64,000 bases of DNA from Tateyamaria sp. syn59 (lineage in GTDB: Bacteria > Pseudomonadota > Alphaproteobacteria > Rhodobacterales > Rhodobacteraceae). The translations under genes were made by a program, and so were the position numbers. Location of the stretch: contig NZ_VCBA01000008.1 of assembly GCF_007995245.1 (NCBI RefSeq), positions 165,760 to 229,759 of the forward strand, given 5' to 3'. Positions 60,755 through 64,000 of the stretch are shown here, piece by piece (the stretch's first letter is position 1; each line of letters starts with the position of its first letter). The notes under the pieces were generated by a model. It was not told the DNA's origin, searched no databases, and worked only from the letters and a program-made list of their open reading frames with translations.

Positions 60755-61416
60755 GCCCTCGCGAAGTTCGCCTGTCGACGACACCGACGGACGACGCCAT
60801 TGCCGATCTGCGCCTAGGCGATGTCGTCTACCTCGAAGGCCTCATGTATACGGCGCGCGAGGGCGTCTACATGCGCGCGCTTGAGGACAAGGCGAACATT
60901 CCCATGGAATTGCCCAGCCAGTCGGCCGCCAACTTCCACTGCTCGCCTGCGGCGCGGATCAATCCCGACGGCAGCTTTGACATGGGGGCCGTCACCGCCA
61001 CGGCGTCTTTCCGCTTTGCCAAGTGGCTGCCCGAATGGATGGCCAAGACCGGGGCCAAGCTGATTGTGGGCAAAGGCGGGATGTCCTCGAAAGACTACAA
61101 GGAATACTTCGTTCCGAACGGTGCCGTATACCTGTCCACCGTCGGATATGGCACCGGCGCTCTGCTGGGCCGCGGGGTCGAAAATGTCGAAGCCGTACAT
61201 TGGAACGAGGAGCTTGGGCTAGCGCAGGCCATGTGGGTCATCAAATGCAACAAGATGGGGCCGTTCATCGTGGCGTCGGACATGAACGGCGACTGCCTGT
61301 TCGAACGTGAGAACGCCAAGATTGCCGAAAACGTCGCCCGCGTTTACGAGGGGACGAAACCCGCCGTTCTCAAACGCTACGGCGAAAGCGATGACCGCAC
61401 CGACGAAGTGATCTGA
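60751..61416 (+). CDS. Class I fumarase-like hydratase, beta subunit
   Basis: 221 residues: MSPREVRLSTTPTDDAIADLRLGDVVYLEGLMYTAREGVYMRAL, with SAANFHCSPAARINPDGSFDMGAVTATASFRFAKWLPEWMAKTGAKLIVGKGGMSSKDYKEYFVPNGAVYLSTVGYGTGALLGRGVENVEAVHWNEELGLAQAMWVIKCNKMGPFIVASDMNG. Swivelling domain partner of the alpha subunit, also resembling TtdB. In class I single-chain fumarases the two parts are fused; here they are separate. Confidence 0.9.
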   Translation: MSPREVRLSTTPTDDAIADLRLGDVVYLEGLMYTAREGVYMRALEDKANIPMELPSQSAANFHCSPAARINPDGSFDMGAVTATASFRFAKWLPEWMAKTGAKLIVGKGGMSSKDYKEYFVPNGAVYLSTVGYGTGALLGRGVENVEAVHWNEELGLAQAMWVIKCNKMGPFIVASDMNGDCLFERENAKIAENVARVYEGTKPAVLKRYGESDDRTDEVI

Positions 61417-61423
61417 AACGTCC

Positions 61424-62170
61424 ATGCCCGACCCGTCCCTGATTGCGTTCGCCAGCGCCGTGCTGCTGCTGGCCGGAACGGTCAAAGGCTTTATCGGGCT
61501 CGGCATGCCGACTGTTGCACTTGCCCTGCTGACCCTTCAGGTCGACGCGCGATCCGCTGTTACACTAATCGTTGTCCCCATGCTGCTCAGCAACGTTTGG
61601 CAATTCTGGCGCGGACCGGATATGGCGGGATGCATCAGACAGCATTGGCGCTACGCCGCCATTTTGAGCATATGTGTGGCGGTGACCGTCTGGATCAGCC
61701 AATCCGCACCCGACCGGTTCCTGCGCATTGTTTTGGGTGTTTTCGTTCTGGCGTTTTGCTTCTTCAGTTGGCGCAGCATGGTGCCTGCAATCCCACAGCA
61801 CCGGGTGCGCCTGTTCGAAGGGATCAGCGCCCTGACCGCCGGGTTGGTGGGGGGATTGACCGCCGCCTGGGCCCCGCCTCTGGCCATGTACCTGACGGGC
61901 CTCCGGCTTGAGCGGGACGCCTTCGTGCAGGCGTTGGGCTTTCTGATCACCGCAGGCAGCGTGTCTATATTTGTTATGTTCATCGCGGTCGGGCACAGTT
62001 CTGCCCCGGACCTTGCCGTCTCGGCGGCTTTACTTATCCCGGCAATCATCGGCTTTTCCGTGGGCGAACGGTTGAGGCATCGGACAGACCCCGAACGCTT
62101 CAAGACCTATTTTCTGGGTGCGTTTTCGGTATTGGGGGCCAACCTGGTATTGAGCGCGCTGTTGGCATGA
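61424..62170 (+). CDS. TauE/SafE-family permease
   Basis: 248 residues, about eight hydrophobic segments with the internal repeat typical of the family (LLLAGTVKGFIGLGMPTVALALLTL ... ALTAGLVGGLTAAWAPPLAMYLTGLRLERDAFVQALGFLITAGSV). These transport sulfur- or carboxylate-containing anions. It follows the hydratase gene by 7 nt, so it is probably the last gene of that operon. Confidence 0.87.
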   Translation: MPDPSLIAFASAVLLLAGTVKGFIGLGMPTVALALLTLQVDARSAVTLIVVPMLLSNVWQFWRGPDMAGCIRQHWRYAAILSICVAVTVWISQSAPDRFLRIVLGVFVLAFCFFSWRSMVPAIPQHRVRLFEGISALTAGLVGGLTAAWAPPLAMYLTGLRLERDAFVQALGFLITAGSVSIFVMFIAVGHSSAPDLAVSAALLIPAIIGFSVGERLRHRTDPERFKTYFLGAFSVLGANLVLSALLA

Positions 62171-62177
62171 TGCGCGA

Positions 62178-62921
62178 CTACAGCAGTTCGCTCAGAAGAA
62201 TGCCCAGGCCCATCGCAAGCGTCAAAAGGATCAGCAGGCGGCGAAAACCGGTGTCGCTTAGCCGGCGAAAGACCGCAATTCCCACCTGCGCTGCAAGCAA
62301 ACCGCACGGAATGGTCACGGCCAAAGCCTGCAACGCGGTCTGATCGTACGCACCACGGAAGAAAAGCAGCGTTACGGTCGTGGTCAGCATCGTCATGTTG
62401 AAGGGCTGCAACACGGCCCGCGTCTCTGATTTTGTCCACGGGCGGATCGACAGCCACATGGACGGCAACGCCCCCGACACACCCGCCGCTCCGCCAAACA
62501 CACCGCCCAGAAAACCGACGGCTCCGTCGATCACGGGTGTCCGCCTCGAAAACGATGGCAGAGCTGCACGAAACCCGAAGTAACCGCCGTAGATGATCAG
62601 GAATACAGCAATCCCGACGCGCAACGTGCCCGTGTCGATCGCATTCAGCAGGACAAGCCCCAAGGGCACACCGCACAGACCCGGCAGAATGAACCTCAAT
62701 AGCCGATCCCGACGGGCAAAGATCGACGTACGCACGATCCACATGCCCTGAATTCCGACCAAAACGGACATAAACGCAACAATCGCCACTGATGTCGTGG
62801 GCGGCAGCACAACCAGATAAAACCCCAGCGCAAACAAGGCCGTACCCGTGCCGGACAGCCCGTTGATGAACCCACCGGCAGCCGCACCCATGACCAGAAA
62901 CAGCATCACTTCAAACATCAT
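62178..62921 (-). CDS. TauE/SafE-family permease
   Basis: 247 residues with the family repeats (FLVMGAAAGGFINGLSGTGTALFALGFYLVVLPPTTSVAIVAFMSVLVG ... FLGGVFGGAAGVSGALPSMWLSIRPWTKSETRAVLQPFNMTMLTT). Convergent with the previous gene and overlapping the LysR gene by 4 nt. Two permeases of one family back to back on opposite strands suggest divergent substrates. Confidence 0.87.
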   Translation of the reverse strand: MMFEVMLFLVMGAAAGGFINGLSGTGTALFALGFYLVVLPPTTSVAIVAFMSVLVGIQGMWIVRTSIFARRDRLLRFILPGLCGVPLGLVLLNAIDTGTLRVGIAVFLIIYGGYFGFRAALPSFSRRTPVIDGAVGFLGGVFGGAAGVSGALPSMWLSIRPWTKSETRAVLQPFNMTMLTTTVTLLFFRGAYDQTALQALAVTIPCGLLAAQVGIAVFRRLSDTGFRRLLILLTLAMGLGILLSELL

Positions 62922-63820
62922 GCGGGCGTTGCCCTGCCATCCGTATGCGCGCGGGCGATGACGGTCACAAAGGACCGGAACAGCTCGTCCACCGCGCGGG
63001 TCTTGATCTGATCCTCGGGGTAGGCAAGCCCAAGCACGCGCGTCGGCCCGTCCGGCCCCAGCGCCAACCGCTTGACCGGTGCGCTTTCCAACGGCTTCAC
63101 CGTCAAGTCGGGCACGATAGAGACGCCCAGATTCGCGTGCACCATGCTTGCGATGGCTTCCGGGCTGTCCAACTCCATCGTCTCAGACACGCGAATGCGC
63201 CTTGACTGGATCCAATTGTCGATCAGCGTTCCCAGCACTGCGTTGCGGTTGAACCGGATATAGGGCCTGCTCCGCAACAAGGTCAGCGGATCGTTCTCGG
63301 GTTCTTCGAGGGCTGCAATCAGATGCATGGGCTCTTCGGCCAGCGGACGAAAGACAATGCCGGTGGGCATCAAATGCGGCTTGGTGATCAGGGCGGCATC
63401 CAGATTGCCCCGCTCGATTTCGGCCAGGGACACACCGGTGAGGCCAGGGCGAATGTGCAACCCCACAGCCGGGAAGCGCCCCTTGAAAATTGCAACAGCC
63501 TGCGGCGTCAGACCTGTCAACGTCGTGCCCAACGCACCCAGCTTCAGCACGCCACTCAGCCCGCCATCGGCCAGCACCGACGGCACCAGATTGTCGTAGT
63601 CAGCCAGGAGCTGCCGCGCCCGTGCGACAACCTCATGCGCAACGGGCGTCAACTCCGGGGTTCTGGTGGTGCGGTTGAACAGGACTAGGCCAAGATCCGC
63701 CTCAAGGCTCTGCATCTGCTGGCTCACGGCTGCATGGCTTACATGCACCGCGTCCGCCGCAGCGGTAAAAGTCTTGTGCTCCGCGACCGCAACAAGTGTG
63801 CGCAACAGGCGTATCGTCAT
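62918..63820 (-). CDS. LysR-type transcriptional regulator
   Basis: 300 residues from MTIRLLRTLVAVAEHKTFTAAADAVHVSHAAVSQQMQSLEADLGLVLFNRTTRTPELT, the winged helix-turn-helix of LysR regulators; the remainder is the effector-binding domain. The start gives the usual length. It is in one transcript with the second permease and probably controls it and perhaps the six-gene operon, with a small dicarboxylate or anion as effector. Confidence 0.92.
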   Translation of the reverse strand: MTIRLLRTLVAVAEHKTFTAAADAVHVSHAAVSQQMQSLEADLGLVLFNRTTRTPELTPVAHEVVARARQLLADYDNLVPSVLADGGLSGVLKLGALGTTLTGLTPQAVAIFKGRFPAVGLHIRPGLTGVSLAEIERGNLDAALITKPHLMPTGIVFRPLAEEPMHLIAALEEPENDPLTLLRSRPYIRFNRNAVLGTLIDNWIQSRRIRVSETMELDSPEAIASMVHANLGVSIVPDLTVKPLESAPVKRLALGPDGPTRVLGLAYPEDQIKTRAVDELFRSFVTVIARAHTDGRATPA

Positions 63821-64000
63821 AGAAAGGGCACCTTTTTCGAAAGCCTTCCTTTCGAAACAAGGCGTGTAAAAGGATCTAGGCGCAAGCATTTCTTGCGAAC
63901 CGCCGCAGTCTAGACGACTTGATCCTGAGATTGTGTGAGGAGTCACCTGGGTTTTCCACACTCTCTAACGTAACTTATTGAAATATATGGCCCCTGAACC
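63821..64000. promoter_or_regulatory. Intergenic region upstream of the LysR gene
   Basis: 180 bp to the window edge. It should hold the LysR promoter. An ATG at 63987 (MAPEP...) opens to the right edge and may be the start of a divergent gene, but only 14 bp are visible. Confidence 0.35.

Noticed and set aside
1..64000. CRISPR array or rRNA operon
   Set aside because: No regularly spaced repeats with unique spacers and no rRNA-like sequence were seen on either strand.

Overview
The window is chromosomal DNA of an alphaproteobacterium, most likely a marine Rhodobacterales (Roseobacter-group) species. The GC content is high, and the flanking genes (gltB/gltD separated by two genes, an NDUFA9-like reductase, a LodAB-type quinoprotein oxidase pair) fit that group. 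This assignment is inferred from gene content, without a search.

Layout. (1) 1-12068: ordinary chromosome: start of a queG-like gene, a glutathione transferase, mtgA, an SGNH hydrolase, glutamate synthase (gltB and gltD), a GFA-type protein, uppP and an NDUFA9-like reductase, ending at a tRNA-Leu(CAG) gene. (2) 12140-51308: a 39.2-kb prophage inserted in the 3' end of that tRNA. The 17-bp core CCTCTTCTGGGCACCAA is present at both ends, and a tyrosine integrase lies beside attR. (3) 51477-64000: chromosome again: LodA/LodB-like oxidase and its flavoprotein, a zinc alcohol dehydrogenase, a nitroreductase, a six-gene overlapping operon encoding a succinate dehydrogenase/fumarate reductase-like complex plus a two-subunit class I fumarase-like hydratase, two TauE/SafE-like permeases and a LysR regulator.

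The prophage is a siphovirus with an HK97-type head (TerS, TerL, portal, ClpP-like protease, capsid) and a lambda-type tail (tail tube, frameshifted chaperone, tape measure, then M, L, K, I and J homologues), followed by endolysin and a GTA-like holin. All late genes are on the minus strand. A replication block (sliding-clamp homologue, DUF1376-like protein, origin-like repeats with a DnaA box) precedes them. A divergent repressor/Cro-like switch at about 42.2 kb faces a plus-strand operon of small genes that includes a methyltransferase-like protein, a MazG-like protein and an excisionase. Accessory genes lie at both ends: near attL an Abi_C-like protein and a HigBA pair, and near the integrase a separate inserted module.

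That inserted module (about 46.3-50.14 kb) is the most interesting part. It is bounded by 15-bp inverted repeats (14/15 identical) just outside a decayed IS1595/ISXO2-like transposase at one end and a RelE-like toxin at the other, with a 7-bp direct repeat (GAACGGA) outside them. The cargo is a single-chain restriction-modification protein whose last 71 codons look like a separate antitoxin gene with its own in-frame start codon and a perfect AGGAGG Shine-Dalgarno sequence, followed 9 nt later by the toxin. I read this as a transposon carrying a restriction-modification/toxin-antitoxin cassette in which the antitoxin is both fused to the restriction enzyme and translatable on its own.
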